From Vibrio sagamiensis NBRC 104589 (GTDB taxonomy: Bacteria > Pseudomonadota > Gammaproteobacteria > Enterobacterales > Vibrionaceae): 64,000 nucleotides of DNA. The position numbers were made by a program, and so were the translations under genes. The notes beneath the pieces are model-generated. The model ran no database searches, was not told the origin of the DNA, and was given only the letters and a program-made list of their open reading frames with translations. This document shows, one piece after another, positions 35,747 to 45,282 of this stretch; position 1 is the first letter of the stretch, and each line of letters starts with the position of its first letter. The DNA lies in contig NZ_BJXJ01000015.1 in NCBI RefSeq assembly GCF_007990935.1, positions 44,985-108,984 of the forward strand, read 5' to 3'.

Positions 35747-37426
35747 ATGTGGAGCCCCTATCTCGTTTGGTCTGACGATAAGACTAAAGTTATTGCTCGT
35801 TTACCTAAAGACACTTTTTTGAACGGTAGTTTAAATCAGGAACTTTTCACTGAACAGCTTGAAAAGATGAAAGCTTATCATGCTATGGTTTATACAGAGA
35901 ATATAGACCTCTTTATCCAATATGCCGAAAATGCCACAGAAGAAGCTTATCAAGGTATTACTGTTGCTGAAATAAAAAATGCACAAGCTTATATTGAAGT
36001 AAGTGGCGATGGAATGTTGGCAAGTATTACTGTCATTGGGGCTTATGGTGGGAGAGGGGTTACAGCCGATGAGTTAATTCAGATTCTTAGTCAAGCGAGA
36101 GTGACGAAAGGCATTAATAAACTTGCACTAAGAAAAGTCTTACAAATGAGTGCACAATTAAGACCTGGCCAACAAGTAACTCAACCTGTTGCAAAAGGAA
36201 AGCGTCCTATTGATGGTTGTGACACGATATTTAAACCACTTGTGGAAGACATCACCAAAAGAATTTTAAAACCACAACAAGCCGGTTCGAGTAATGAAAA
36301 AGTTGATTTAAGAAATTTAGGTCAAACCATTACTGTTGATATTGGGCAACCGCTTATGCGTAAAATCCCATTTACCGATGGTATCTCTGGTATGACGGTA
36401 TTAGGAGAAGAGGTGGCTGCTAAATGTGGAGAAGACCTTGCTTTAGAGCTAGGAAAGGGAACAGAGTTTAGTAGTTCTGATGCCAATTTACTTGTTGCCA
36501 TTACATCAGGTACGCCGCTTATTAAAGCAAACTGTGTCGATGTTGATAACGTTCTATTGCTTAACGATGTCGATATCGGTACAGGGCACATAAGCTTTAA
36601 AGGCAGTGTCATAATCAGTGGCAATATTGAATCGGGTATGAACGTCAAAGCTACAGGCTCTATTACTGTCGGTGGTTTTATTGAGTCGGCCAACGTTCAA
36701 GCAAAAGGTGACATTTCGGTTGGAAAAGGCATTATTGGACATAATGTCAGTGGTGAAGAATCTAAAAGTTGTCACGTGCGCAGCCAAGGTACTATTTATG
36801 CTAACTATGCTCAGTATAGTGAGTTAATGTCGGGTAAAGATATAGTACTTTGCGTGCATAGTATGAATAACGATATTGACTGCCGAGGCGATCTTACCGT
36901 TCTTGAACTGAAAAGCAAAGTTGGCACATTGAGTGGTGGTGAGGCTCGTGTTGCGGGAAGTGTTCGATGTTTTCAGATTGGTGTGGAAGGAAATACCGTA
37001 ACTAAAATTGAAGCATTCACTCAGTCGGAGCAATATAAACAAAAAATATCGTTACTGAAAAATGAATATAAACAAGCCCAAAATGAAACGATGGAGATAA
37101 TTCGAAAAGAATTAGCATTAAAGAAGATACCAAGTGGGGCTGAAAAAAAAGTTCAGCAAGAAGCGTTGTTTGCTTATAAAAAGCAAAACAATGATGGCCT
37201 TGAGCACATTAAATATCAGCTCGAAAAAGCAGAATATGATTTTGAACGTGAACAGTCTGAAATAACGGTAGAAGCACTAAATCGAATGTTTGATAGAGTG
37301 ACGGTTAAAATAGGAAAAGAACAGATCACAACCAATAAAGCCTATGGAGCATGCGTATTCAAACTCGAACAAAATAAGCTGCGATTTTCAGGGAGCTTAG
37401 ATAAAGAAGATTTGGCGATATGTTGA
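35747..37426 (+). CDS. FapA family (DUF342) protein
   Basis: A 559-residue cytoplasmic protein. The centre (about 190-420) is a row of short repeats such as GSVIISGNIESGMNVKATGSITVGG, VQAKGDISVGKGI and CRGDLTVLELKS, which form the right-handed beta-helix of DUF342/FapA proteins. The last part (about 425-520) is charged and helical, likely a coiled coil. FapA proteins are polymer-like and have been linked to membrane or polar scaffolding, but the role is not settled. The start is ATG 35747; no neighbour suggests a partner. Not to be confused with functional amyloid FapA. Confidence 0.8.
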   Translation: MWSPYLVWSDDKTKVIARLPKDTFLNGSLNQELFTEQLEKMKAYHAMVYTENIDLFIQYAENATEEAYQGITVAEIKNAQAYIEVSGDGMLASITVIGAYGGRGVTADELIQILSQARVTKGINKLALRKVLQMSAQLRPGQQVTQPVAKGKRPIDGCDTIFKPLVEDITKRILKPQQAGSSNEKVDLRNLGQTITVDIGQPLMRKIPFTDGISGMTVLGEEVAAKCGEDLALELGKGTEFSSSDANLLVAITSGTPLIKANCVDVDNVLLLNDVDIGTGHISFKGSVIISGNIESGMNVKATGSITVGGFIESANVQAKGDISVGKGIIGHNVSGEESKSCHVRSQGTIYANYAQYSELMSGKDIVLCVHSMNNDIDCRGDLTVLELKSKVGTLSGGEARVAGSVRCFQIGVEGNTVTKIEAFTQSEQYKQKISLLKNEYKQAQNETMEIIRKELALKKIPSGAEKKVQQEALFAYKKQNNDGLEHIKYQLEKAEYDFEREQSEITVEALNRMFDRVTVKIGKEQITTNKAYGACVFKLEQNKLRFSGSLDKEDLAIC

Positions 37427-37434
37427 TGGAATTG

Positions 37435-37464
37435 AGCCCTTTTACTGTGATGGTATAAAGGGCT
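37435..37464. terminator. Hairpin between convergent DUF342 and murQ genes
   Basis: AGCCCTTT (37435-37442) pairs with AAAGGGCT (37457-37464) over a 14-base loop. There is no T-tract, so only the position supports a terminator. Confidence 0.35.
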
Positions 37465-37536
37465 TAGAGGGATTATTTGAGCATCGAGTACCTAGCTTAG
37501 ATTAAGCAAAGAGTAGCTTGTATCTAGATTTCAAAC

Positions 37537-38439
37537 CTAAATGTTAATCAGTGCCTTACGAATAAACCCATTGTGTTCGGTGAGTTTTCTTTTTGCCTTT
37601 TGAGCATCGAGCCCGCTTAGAATCATAAAAATTGCTGTTTTGCAGTTACGCTCACAATCATTTAACGCCTGTTCTGCATCCGAGTAAGAGGCCCCGGTTG
37701 CTTCTACAACGATATTGACTTGGCGCTGAACAAGCTTGGCGTTTGTCGCTTCAACATCAACCATGAGATTACCAAAAACTTTACCGCTTCGAATCATGGC
37801 TCCAGTTGATAACATATTAAGAACCATCTTTTGTGCCGTACCAGCTTTCATTCTAGAAGAGCCAGTGACGACTTCGGGCCCAACAACAGGTTGAATCGCT
37901 ATTGTTGCGGTCTCCGCCATCGCCGATCCTGGATTACATGCAATTGAAACGGTTGTTGCGCCAATCGTGTTAGCATAATTGAGGCCACCGAGAACATACG
38001 GAGTACGTCCACTTGCGGCGACTCCTACAACAATATCACGATGGGTGAGGTTAAGTTGTTTTAAATCCGTCTCTCCCTGAGAAGCATTGTCTTCTGCGTT
38101 TTCTACTGCTTTTAAAATTGCTTGATGTCCACCAGCAATTAATCCAATGACTAAATCTGGTGAAGTACCATAAGTAGGAGGGCATTCGCTAGCATCAAGA
38201 ATTCCTAGGCGTCCTGATGTGCCAGCGCCAATATAAATCAAACGTCCGCCATTGGAGAAGCTGGCATTAATCGCATCGACTGCAAGAGCTATTTGAGGGA
38301 GCTCGCTTTCTACAGCAAATGCGACTTGTTTATCTTCTTGATTAATGACTTTTAACATATCAAGAGTCGATAGATTATCGATTTCTAAACTTGCGGTATT
38401 TCGACGTTCAGTGACGAGCTGATTTAAATCAATATTCAT
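37537..38439 (-). CDS. murQ: N-acetylmuramic acid 6-phosphate etherase MurQ
   Basis: A 300-residue cytoplasmic enzyme that removes the lactyl ether from MurNAc-6-phosphate, giving GlcNAc-6-phosphate in cell-wall recycling. It has a SIS sugar-phosphate isomerase fold: [21 protein letters not shown], (GAGTSGRLG and [10 protein letters not shown]), [12 protein letters not shown], and [22 protein letters not shown] near the C-terminal half, ([11 protein letters not shown]). I chose ATG 38439 because [14 protein letters not shown] is the family N-terminus. An in-frame start 19 codons upstream adds unrelated residues. The usual PTS partner murP is not adjacent. Confidence 0.95.
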   Translation of the reverse strand: MNIDLNQLVTERRNTASLEIDNLSTLDMLKVINQEDKQVAFAVESELPQIALAVDAINASFSNGGRLIYIGAGTSGRLGILDASECPPTYGTSPDLVIGLIAGGHQAILKAVENAEDNASQGETDLKQLNLTHRDIVVGVAASGRTPYVLGGLNYANTIGATTVSIACNPGSAMAETATIAIQPVVGPEVVTGSSRMKAGTAQKMVLNMLSTGAMIRSGKVFGNLMVDVEATNAKLVQRQVNIVVEATGASYSDAEQALNDCERNCKTAIFMILSGLDAQKAKRKLTEHNGFIRKALINI

Positions 38440-38650
38440 AATGTAACTTAACCAAGTTAGAGAAGGAATGAAAATGATACCAAGACAAGCTGACATTTAC
38501 TCGAATTTAATGGTTGTTGAGGCAACACCATATCCATGATTGTGAACAAAAATATAGAGATTGGTTCATTGTTATCGTATTAGACCAGTCAAGAGTACCA
38601 TGCTTAACTTTGCTCTTTAAGTAAAAGAAGAAGTGGAATAAACAAAAAAT

Positions 38651-38678
38651 AAAAAAGAGCGATTGTTCGCTCTTTTTT
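38651..38678 (-). terminator. Intrinsic terminator of the YgiW/YdeI-type gene
   Basis: AAAAAAGAGCGA (38651-38662), TTGT loop, TCGCTCTTTTTT (38667-38678). It lies just after the stop of the minus-strand gene at 38699 and could work in both directions. Confidence 0.85.
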
Positions 38679-38698
38679 ATGTGTTGAGAAGTACCTGA

Positions 38699-39076
38699 TT
38701 AAAGTTTACGAATAGATTCCACTTCAATTTCAACACTATTCCAGTCTTTATCTACTTCACCTAGAATTTCAACTTTATCCGATGGGCTGACTGATTGTCC
38801 TTGCCAACGTTTTTGACTGATCTCAATTACCACTTCGCCAGACTGATCTTTAAATAGATAATCTTTTTTACCAAGAGAGCTAACAATGTTTCCGGTCAGT
38901 TTGACTGGGGTATCATCGACCGCATCCAATGCTTCTTTTGCGGTTAGGACAACTCCTTGAGTTGGTCCATTGAAGCCACCAGAAGCCACAGTTTTGCCAT
39001 CATTAAAACCAGCAGAAGCAAGGCCAGAAGTTGTTAAAGCAATAACAAGAGTTGATAGAGTGAATAGTTTGTTCAT
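38699..39076 (-). CDS. YgiW/YdeI family exported OB-fold stress protein
   Basis: A 125-residue periplasmic protein. The signal peptide ends near GLASA-GF. The mature part is the BOF domain: VLTAKEALDAVDDTPVKLTG, (TAKEALDAVDDTPV), NIVSSLGKKDYLFKDQSGEV, (DYLFKDQSGEVVIEI), and VEILGEVDKDWNSVEIEVESI, (GEVDKDWNSVEIEV). These are the conserved strands of the family. Relatives respond to stress such as peroxide, acid or antimicrobial peptides; the molecular ligand is unknown. It is a single gene with its own terminator. Confidence 0.9.
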   Translation of the reverse strand: MNKLFTLSTLVIALTTSGLASAGFNDGKTVASGGFNGPTQGVVLTAKEALDAVDDTPVKLTGNIVSSLGKKDYLFKDQSGEVVIEISQKRWQGQSVSPSDKVEILGEVDKDWNSVEIEVESIRKL

Positions 39077-39154
39077 TGTGTGTACCTATGTTTAAGATTA
39101 GATGATGTTGTAAATCATAATACTGACATCATGAACGAAACCTGAATTTATCGT

Positions 39155-40648
39155 TCAGGTTTTTAAACAAATGGTGGTTGCTTTGGTTTTCATATAGTTT
39201 TGTACTGCAATTTTTCCACATTCTCTTCCAAAGCCAGAGTGCTTATTGCCGCCAAATGGCACATAAATTTCGCTAGCATAATATTGATTAATGTTGACTT
39301 GTCCTGCATCAATTCTTTTCGCTAATTTTAGTCCTAAAGCAATATCTTGTGTATAGATTCCAGCATGAAGGCCAAATGAGGTCGAATTAGCTAAAGAGAT
39401 GGCTTGATCCACTCCTTCAAATGATTGTAAGCAGATTATCGGGCCAAATACTTCTTGATACAAAAGAACTGAGTCTGTTGGAAGGTTATCTAACAAGGTC
39501 GGTAAAAAATATAGACCTTCGGTATGGGTAGGGTTTTGATAACGCTTACCACCGAGCAAAATGGTTGCTCCTTCTTGCTTAGCCAGTTGTATTGCTTGCT
39601 CTATTTTATCCATTTGAATAGGATTATTGATTGCACCGAATTGATGATCACTCATACCATGACCTATCGAAATATCAGCCAGCTTACTACAAAGGAGATC
39701 AATAAATTTGTCTTTTATTGATTTGTCAATAATGATTCTTGACGCACAGGAGCATACTTGACCCGAGTTTAAAAATGAAGCCGAAATGATATCCTCTGCT
39801 GCTTGCTTGAGGTTGGCATCTTGGAAAACAATCGCTGGGGACTTTCCGCCTAATTCCATTGTGCATGTTGCCATGTTTTCAGCCGCAGCTCTGAGAACGC
39901 GTGTCCCGGTTAATTTAGAGCCAGTAAAAGTAATATGATTGACCCCAGGGTGTAAGCATAAGCCTTCTCCTGCTTGAGTTCCGCGGCCTGTAATAACGTT
40001 AATTACCCCAGCAGGGAAGCCTAGGTCACGGCTCATTTGAGCTAGCATTAGAATAGAAATAGGTGCATGTTCAGAAGGTTTGATGATCACACTGCAACCC
40101 GCTGCTAAAGCAGGAGCAATACCGCGTATACATGTAAACAGTGGAAAATTCCATGGGATAATATGCAGCGTCACCCCAACAGGTTCTTGTATGGTAAAAC
40201 TGAACTGCTCTTCGTCGACAGGAATGGTTTCACCATGCAGTTTATCGCATAAACCTGCGTAATAACGTAAAAAGTCAACACAGGTTTTTATATCTATTAG
40301 TGCCTCAGAATAGGGTTTCCCTGTATCTAAGGTTTCTGCTATTGCAAAAGGCTCCTGCTGTTGTTTGAGCTTTTCTGCTAAATCATACAAATATTGGCCG
40401 CGTTTAGCTGGGGATAACGCTTGCCAACCTCGCTGGCCCTGAATTGAAGAAATAACGGCGCTGTCGATATCATCATCATTCGCCTCTACATTACTCATCA
40501 ATACGTGACCTGTGCCAGGGTCGTAAACTTGATAATGTTGTGTCGATAAAGAAGTGGTCCAATTACCATGAATAAACAGTTGGTTGCTAGGAGGTAATTG
40601 GATTTGCTCCAATAAGTTTCCTAAATTCGATGATGATAAATCTGACAT
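39155..40648 (-). CDS. NAD(P)-dependent aldehyde dehydrogenase, betaine/aminobutyraldehyde type
   Basis: A 497-residue ALDH-superfamily enzyme. Catalytic residues seen are Asn167 in PWNFPL, Glu265 in MELGGKSPAIVF and Cys299 in NSGQVCSCASR. Overall it reads like betaine aldehyde or 4-trimethylaminobutyraldehyde dehydrogenases (for example ETLDTGKPYSEA, FGGNKHSGFGRE). It is divergent from a gamma-butyrobetaine-hydroxylase-like gene, which favours a trimethylammonium aldehyde substrate (inference). I chose ATG 40648; GTG 40657 three codons upstream is possible. Neither has a strong ribosome site. Confidence 0.88.
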   Translation of the reverse strand: MSDLSSSNLGNLLEQIQLPPSNQLFIHGNWTTSLSTQHYQVYDPGTGHVLMSNVEANDDDIDSAVISSIQGQRGWQALSPAKRGQYLYDLAEKLKQQQEPFAIAETLDTGKPYSEALIDIKTCVDFLRYYAGLCDKLHGETIPVDEEQFSFTIQEPVGVTLHIIPWNFPLFTCIRGIAPALAAGCSVIIKPSEHAPISILMLAQMSRDLGFPAGVINVITGRGTQAGEGLCLHPGVNHITFTGSKLTGTRVLRAAAENMATCTMELGGKSPAIVFQDANLKQAAEDIISASFLNSGQVCSCASRIIIDKSIKDKFIDLLCSKLADISIGHGMSDHQFGAINNPIQMDKIEQAIQLAKQEGATILLGGKRYQNPTHTEGLYFLPTLLDNLPTDSVLLYQEVFGPIICLQSFEGVDQAISLANSTSFGLHAGIYTQDIALGLKLAKRIDAGQVNINQYYASEIYVPFGGNKHSGFGRECGKIAVQNYMKTKATTICLKT

Positions 40649-41008
40649 AAAAGGCACGTAGTAGAAAGAAGTATTTATATCCTAGATTAAACCTGCGTCA
40701 AAAAAAGATTCACCAGTAAAAAAAGAGAGATAAAAACGAACAATGAACAAAAAGGATAAATAAGTCACCTTTAACTTACTTTTAATTAGTCTATTTTGTT
40801 TTTAATGGGAAGTACTGACGAAATTTAATTTGAGTGATAATTTACTGTGAACTGTGCAAAGTGTGATCGATAGCAGAGGAAGGGCAAATAATAGAGATCA
40901 ATGCTTAGAGGTTTGACTTTCAACATAAATGAAGTCCTAAAGTATGATGATATATGCGCTCTAATACTTATTGAGTTACAGGTTTATCATTAATTTTAAG
41001 GCTTTCAG
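40649..41008. other. Divergent promoter region between aldehyde dehydrogenase and dioxygenase genes
   Basis: About 360 AT-rich bases without a gene. It must hold promoters for both directions. I saw no clear operator. Confidence 0.4.
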
Positions 41009-42148
41009 ATGGAAATTGAAAATATAATACCAAATAAACATTCATTGCTGATTAGGTTCCGTGATGGGAATGAGCTTAATCTTTCCTATATTTGGCTCAA
41101 AGATTATTCTAAGTCACATGTAGATTGGGATGCTAAAACCAATCAAAAAAAGTATTCAGCGAGAGAGCTTTATCATTACTCTATCCCGATAAATATCAGT
41201 GTTGAAGAAGGAAGTAAGGTCATTATTTATTGGCAAAATAGTCATGAACCTTCAACGTACACTGCACAGGACTTATACACAAAAATTCACGACTTGACTG
41301 ACACTTCCGCTCATTTTATGTTGCATCATCGACAGGGTATTAAGTGCTGGAGAAATTCTGATTTAATCGATAATACTGCGTTTCGTTTTCAGTATGATCA
41401 GCTTCAAGAGTCAGCTAACTTTAGCCAGCTACTGAGACGATTAAAAGAGTATGGCTTTGTTGTTGTCAATGAGTGTCCGACAACTATCGACTCTGTAGCA
41501 AATATTGCTAATAAAATAGGCTATGTTCGCCAAACTATTTTCGGTGGCTTATGGGAGTTCAGTGCAAACCAAAACAGAGATGATTCTGCCTATACGGATT
41601 TAGCTTTAGGCGCTCATACAGATAGTACTTATAGCTATGATGCGCCTGGGTTACAAATGTTATTGTGTTGTCATTATGATGCTCAAGGAGGTGCTTCAAC
41701 GATGGTTGATGGTTTTACGCTAGCGAATGAGATACTAAAGAATCGGCCAGATCTTCATGCTTTGCTTAAAGACACTCCGATAATAGGTCGTTACGTTGGT
41801 GATGGTGTGAGTTTAGCTGCCGAGAGAAGTGTACTTCGCTATAATCGTTACGGTCAACTTGAGCAAGTTAGCTTTAATCATTACGACCGGGAAGCTCTCT
41901 CTCCACACTTAAATAACTTGCAGAAAATTTATGAAGCATTGGCTTATTTTGAAACTCTAGCATCGTCAGAGCAATATCAATGGAAGTATATTTTAAAACC
42001 CGGTGAAATGATTATTTTTGACAATTGGCGTGTATTGCATGGCAGAGATGCCTTTATAGGTGAACGTAAATTGGCAGGTTGCTATATCAATAGAGAAGAT
42101 TTTGAAAGTGCATTACGCCTTTGTTGTGCTCAGAAAGTTGGTAGCTAA
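41009..42148 (+). CDS. Gamma-butyrobetaine hydroxylase-like Fe(II)/2-oxoglutarate dioxygenase
   Basis: A 379-residue TauD/BBOX-type oxygenase. Iron ligands are His203 and Asp205 (GAHTDSTY) and His344 (RVLHGRDAF). PGLQMLLCCHYDAQGGAST and MVDGFTLANE (233 onward) match gamma-butyrobetaine and trimethyllysine hydroxylases. The N-terminal DUF971-like domain is present (LLIRFRDGNELNLSYIWLKD) but lacks the cysteines that bind zinc in BBOX1 and TMLH. The probable reaction is hydroxylation of a trimethylammonium acid such as gamma-butyrobetaine, giving carnitine. With the divergent aldehyde dehydrogenase and the convergent transporter it makes a small pathway. The exact substrate is not certain. Confidence 0.82.
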   Translation: MEIENIIPNKHSLLIRFRDGNELNLSYIWLKDYSKSHVDWDAKTNQKKYSARELYHYSIPINISVEEGSKVIIYWQNSHEPSTYTAQDLYTKIHDLTDTSAHFMLHHRQGIKCWRNSDLIDNTAFRFQYDQLQESANFSQLLRRLKEYGFVVVNECPTTIDSVANIANKIGYVRQTIFGGLWEFSANQNRDDSAYTDLALGAHTDSTYSYDAPGLQMLLCCHYDAQGGASTMVDGFTLANEILKNRPDLHALLKDTPIIGRYVGDGVSLAAERSVLRYNRYGQLEQVSFNHYDREALSPHLNNLQKIYEALAYFETLASSEQYQWKYILKPGEMIIFDNWRVLHGRDAFIGERKLAGCYINREDFESALRLCCAQKVGS

Positions 42149-42160
42149 CGGTCAATGTAA

Positions 42161-42226
42161 GCAAGCTATTTTTGAAAGCTTGCCTGTAAGGGCTATTTTG
42201 GGGCTTGATGAATCTAAAAAGCCCCA
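42161..42226. terminator. Two hairpins between convergent dioxygenase and transporter genes
   Basis: First stem GCAAGCT (42161-42167) with AGCTTGC (42177-42183). Second stem TGGGGCTT (42199-42206) with AAGCCCCA (42219-42226). T-tracts are weak, so the bidirectional terminator call rests mainly on position. Confidence 0.5.
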
Positions 42227-42244
42227 CTTTATCTAATGAATAAT

Positions 42245-43498
42245 CTAAGTATATAGTCCACCTTGATGTAAAGACAAAGTCGACCTATCCTTTTGCTTCA
42301 AAATGATTGCAGATAGTATCATACCCACGCAAGAGGCACTGAAAAGAAAGGTAAAAATTAATGTATATCCGTCATTCCCATAATTATCTAGCCAGTATCC
42401 AAACATGGTCGACATGAATAAATCGGGGGCGTAGCCAATAATTGAAGCAATTCCAATAGCAGTACCTGAGAATTTAAGAGGAATGTTTGTTTCTCTCATA
42501 ATAGAGAATACCAACCCGTACAACATGAGTCCCAATGCACCTGGAAGCAAGGTATAAATACTGATAAGAGTTGGACTTATGTTACTTTCTATCAGTAGCA
42601 TACCAATAAATGTCATCGCCAACAGCCCAAATAAGACAATGAATAGTTTTGCAGTTGAACGAAAAACCTTATCGGCTAAGTATCCTCCCAGCGGGGCGAT
42701 TAAGTAAAATAAGTGGCTACGAATAATTGAAAAAAAGCCGGACTCTTCCACTGAAATACCAATGACATTAGTTAAATAGGGAGTAAAGTAGGTTGTGCTA
42801 CTAGAAACCGCATACCCCGTGAACACTATAAATGAAAAGCACCAGAGAATAGGGGTTTTAAGAAGTAAGCGAAGGTGTGATATATGAAATTTTTCATCTT
42901 GATGGGTATTCGTCGTTTGGATCTCTTTAACAACGAGAAAAACTAAAAAGCCACATATAAAACTGAAAAATGCCATAACCATAATGGCGTAAACAAAGCC
43001 TTGTTTGGGATCGGTAGTGAGTGCTGATGTTTTGAGAGCTATAGTATTAATTAAGGCGCCAGCTAATCCACTACCAGCATAGTAAACACCAAATAATCGT
43101 GCTTGCTCATCTCGGTTGCCCGCCATACTGATTGCTTTGAGTAAAGAAGTCCAAAAAACAAAGGCGGTACTGATGGCAAAAAGAAACCAAATAACAATCG
43201 CTGTATGGTAAGACAAGGTATAGGCATATAATGTACTTAATAAAGCAGTGCACCATAAAGAGATACAAAGAGCTTTTCTGGGTGATACACGGTCCGTTAT
43301 GATGCCACCGGGAATATAAGTACATATACAGCCTAAAGCATAAATGGTTAAGAGAAAGCCAGATTGCATATGATTGATGTTCATAACTTCAAGCTGGATA
43401 TCATAAAACACATACTTAATGTAAGGTACAGTATAAATTGAACTACCGGCCAATGATAAAATTAAAACTGTAAGGTACTTGAATAAACCATTCTTCAT
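42245..43498 (-). CDS. Major facilitator superfamily transporter
   Basis: A 417-residue protein with twelve predicted membrane helices. The MFS motif A after helix 2 is present as GGIITDRVSPRKAL. The mid-protein loop (about 190-210) is hydrophilic. It converges on the dioxygenase gene, which suggests it moves the substrate or product of that enzyme (inference). The subfamily cannot be assigned with confidence; the start MKNGLFKYLTVLILSLAGSS is compatible with YihN-like transporters. Confidence 0.85.
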   Translation of the reverse strand: MKNGLFKYLTVLILSLAGSSIYTVPYIKYVFYDIQLEVMNINHMQSGFLLTIYALGCICTYIPGGIITDRVSPRKALCISLWCTALLSTLYAYTLSYHTAIVIWFLFAISTAFVFWTSLLKAISMAGNRDEQARLFGVYYAGSGLAGALINTIALKTSALTTDPKQGFVYAIMVMAFFSFICGFLVFLVVKEIQTTNTHQDEKFHISHLRLLLKTPILWCFSFIVFTGYAVSSSTTYFTPYLTNVIGISVEESGFFSIIRSHLFYLIAPLGGYLADKVFRSTAKLFIVLFGLLAMTFIGMLLIESNISPTLISIYTLLPGALGLMLYGLVFSIMRETNIPLKFSGTAIGIASIIGYAPDLFMSTMFGYWLDNYGNDGYTLIFTFLFSASCVGMILSAIILKQKDRSTLSLHQGGLYT

Positions 43499-43825
43499 GA
43501 AATTTCCTATTATATATACACCAAAGTAACATCGTTTTAAATCAGGTTTCTTGATGCTACTTGGTATTCAACTTTTTATTATTGAGTTGTAAAGTAAGAG
43601 GTACATAAGGGATGATAATGTCTGTGTTTAGACTTATTAGATATTATCGACAGAGTGACATCATTTTAAGGTAGAACTGAATGATTTATTTATATAGAAA
43701 CTATGTAATGAAATTGAAAGGTATGTGATGAACTTTTTATTTTAAACTTTATTAATCGTTATTTATGTAAATAATAGGCATCGTGCCCTTTTTTATATTT
43801 AAATTAAATGGAATCGATTTTAAAA
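43499..43825. other. AT-rich stretch at the left edge of the exported-protein island
   Basis: No gene seen. It is strongly AT-rich and marks the change from the metabolic genes to the island of exported proteins. No integrase, tRNA or attachment-site-like repeat was found here. Confidence 0.4.
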
Positions 43826-44215
43826 ATGTATTTGTTTACAAAAAAGTTTTTGATAGCTTTATTATTTGGGCTTTCATTTAACAGTTTTGCTGATTCAGCA
43901 AGAGTGTATTGTGCCACTGTGGATGGTTCGGATTGGGAATGGTTATACGAACAGGATGGAAGTGATACTGAAATTAGTGGCGAGTGGGGGATTCATATTG
44001 TTAACGCGCAAGTAGGATTCCGCTATTTGACTATTTCATTACAAGAGTATCAATACCTACAAAACCGATGTGATGCGATGGGCATGGTGGCACACCCAGC
44101 CGAAAACGCATTCAGTGATTGGTATATCTTTCAAATCCAATTTGTAAAGGGACAAACCATCTTCGCCCCAGGCTATTATTCCCGTTTATCACACCCTTTT
44201 TCAGGGCTCATGTAG
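43826..44215 (+). CDS. Small exported protein of unknown family
   Basis: A 129-residue protein with a clear signal peptide (FLIALLFGLSFNSFA-DS). The mature part has two cysteines (VYCATV and QNRCDAM) that could form one disulfide, and is rich in Trp, Tyr and Phe. ATG 43808, six codons upstream, is also possible; neither start has a good ribosome site. I do not recognise it. It lies next to the four-cysteine protein cluster and shares with it only the export signal and disulfide potential. Confidence 0.55.
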   Translation: MYLFTKKFLIALLFGLSFNSFADSARVYCATVDGSDWEWLYEQDGSDTEISGEWGIHIVNAQVGFRYLTISLQEYQYLQNRCDAMGMVAHPAENAFSDWYIFQIQFVKGQTIFAPGYYSRLSHPFSGLM

Positions 44216-44415
44216 CTTTGTGTCAAAAGTGGTGATGAGAGGTGGAAGCGCTGTGTCAAATAGCTTGTAAGCAGCAAGCGGCTCTGGCTTATTAGCGTGA
44301 TTGAAGAGGCTTGAGTGCTCTGATTTTTCCTCTTTAGCTAATGGAAACCGAGGCCGCATTTTGTCGTGTTCATTTTTGGGTGACTTGAGTGTGAGCCTTC
44401 AGTTTTAAAGGGAGA

Positions 44416-45216
44416 CTATTGTGTCGCCAAATTGGACTCTTGTGATAGACTCTTCAACCTATCTGCCAATTTTTGAGCGTCGCTTTTCATCTTGTTACGA
44501 CTAAAATCAGCTTTATTATCGACATAGTTAATGAACTTCGCCATGGTAGGATCGCTACTGGCTTTATACTCTTGCCATATATCGGGTTGGAAGATGGCTA
44601 AATCCATGGCAATCTCAACTTTATCTCCAATCAAAGATTTTTTGATTTCATCATCAGGTATATTGTCCGGAAGTGGCTTATTGATTACTTCGAGAGATAA
44701 ATTAATAATATCAGTCAGGTGCTGCGTTTTGTACTTACCTGTGATGATGCTGCTTATATAATAAATGGCATCCCACCTTGCTCGTTCATCATCATAATTG
44801 TACTTTTCAACACTGATATCAGATAGGAGCGCCTTTCTGGTTGCTTCCACCATCTTATAGTCATTCAATAACAGCTCAAAGTTTTGTCGGTCTGATGCTG
44901 TGGTCAATACCTTGCTGCTCAGGGTGATAAAGCTTTGAAACTCCTCACTTGGTTGGCGCCAAGTATTATTTTCCCAATTATAGCTTGATTCATCAAGAAC
45001 GTTGCTCTCCTGATATTTAACATTGTTAGGTTGAACAAGGGTACTAATACTGGATGCTTGCTCCGAAGCAACAGCTTCATGTATATGTTGGCTTTCAACG
45101 GTGCTCTCTTCGATACGAAGTGCTTGTAATTCAGATGGTGCTTTTGTGTGGGAATTGAAAGTAATATAGGCAATAACTGATAGTGATGCCGTTAAAATAA
45201 GAGTCTTTTTTAACAT
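44416..45216 (-). CDS. Exported or membrane-anchored protein of unknown family
   Basis: A 266-residue protein. The N-terminus MLKKTLILTASLSVIAYITF is a signal peptide or signal anchor. About 60 disordered Ser/Glu/Gln-rich residues follow, then a helical, charged domain (about 85-250) with no cysteine. I chose ATG 45216, which has AGG at a proper distance on the minus strand, over an in-frame start at 45237. It is the third gene of a minus-strand group with the Hint protein and the eight-cysteine protein. Function unknown; periplasmic or inner-membrane location is inferred. Confidence 0.6.
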   Translation of the reverse strand: MLKKTLILTASLSVIAYITFNSHTKAPSELQALRIEESTVESQHIHEAVASEQASSISTLVQPNNVKYQESNVLDESSYNWENNTWRQPSEEFQSFITLSSKVLTTASDRQNFELLLNDYKMVEATRKALLSDISVEKYNYDDERARWDAIYYISSIITGKYKTQHLTDIINLSLEVINKPLPDNIPDDEIKKSLIGDKVEIAMDLAIFQPDIWQEYKASSDPTMAKFINYVDNKADFSRNKMKSDAQKLADRLKSLSQESNLATQ

Positions 45217-45282
45217 AGAAAACCTGTTTAAAAGCAAGGCACAAAGGCCTTGCTTAGCTAATTTACAAAATCACCTTAAAAA

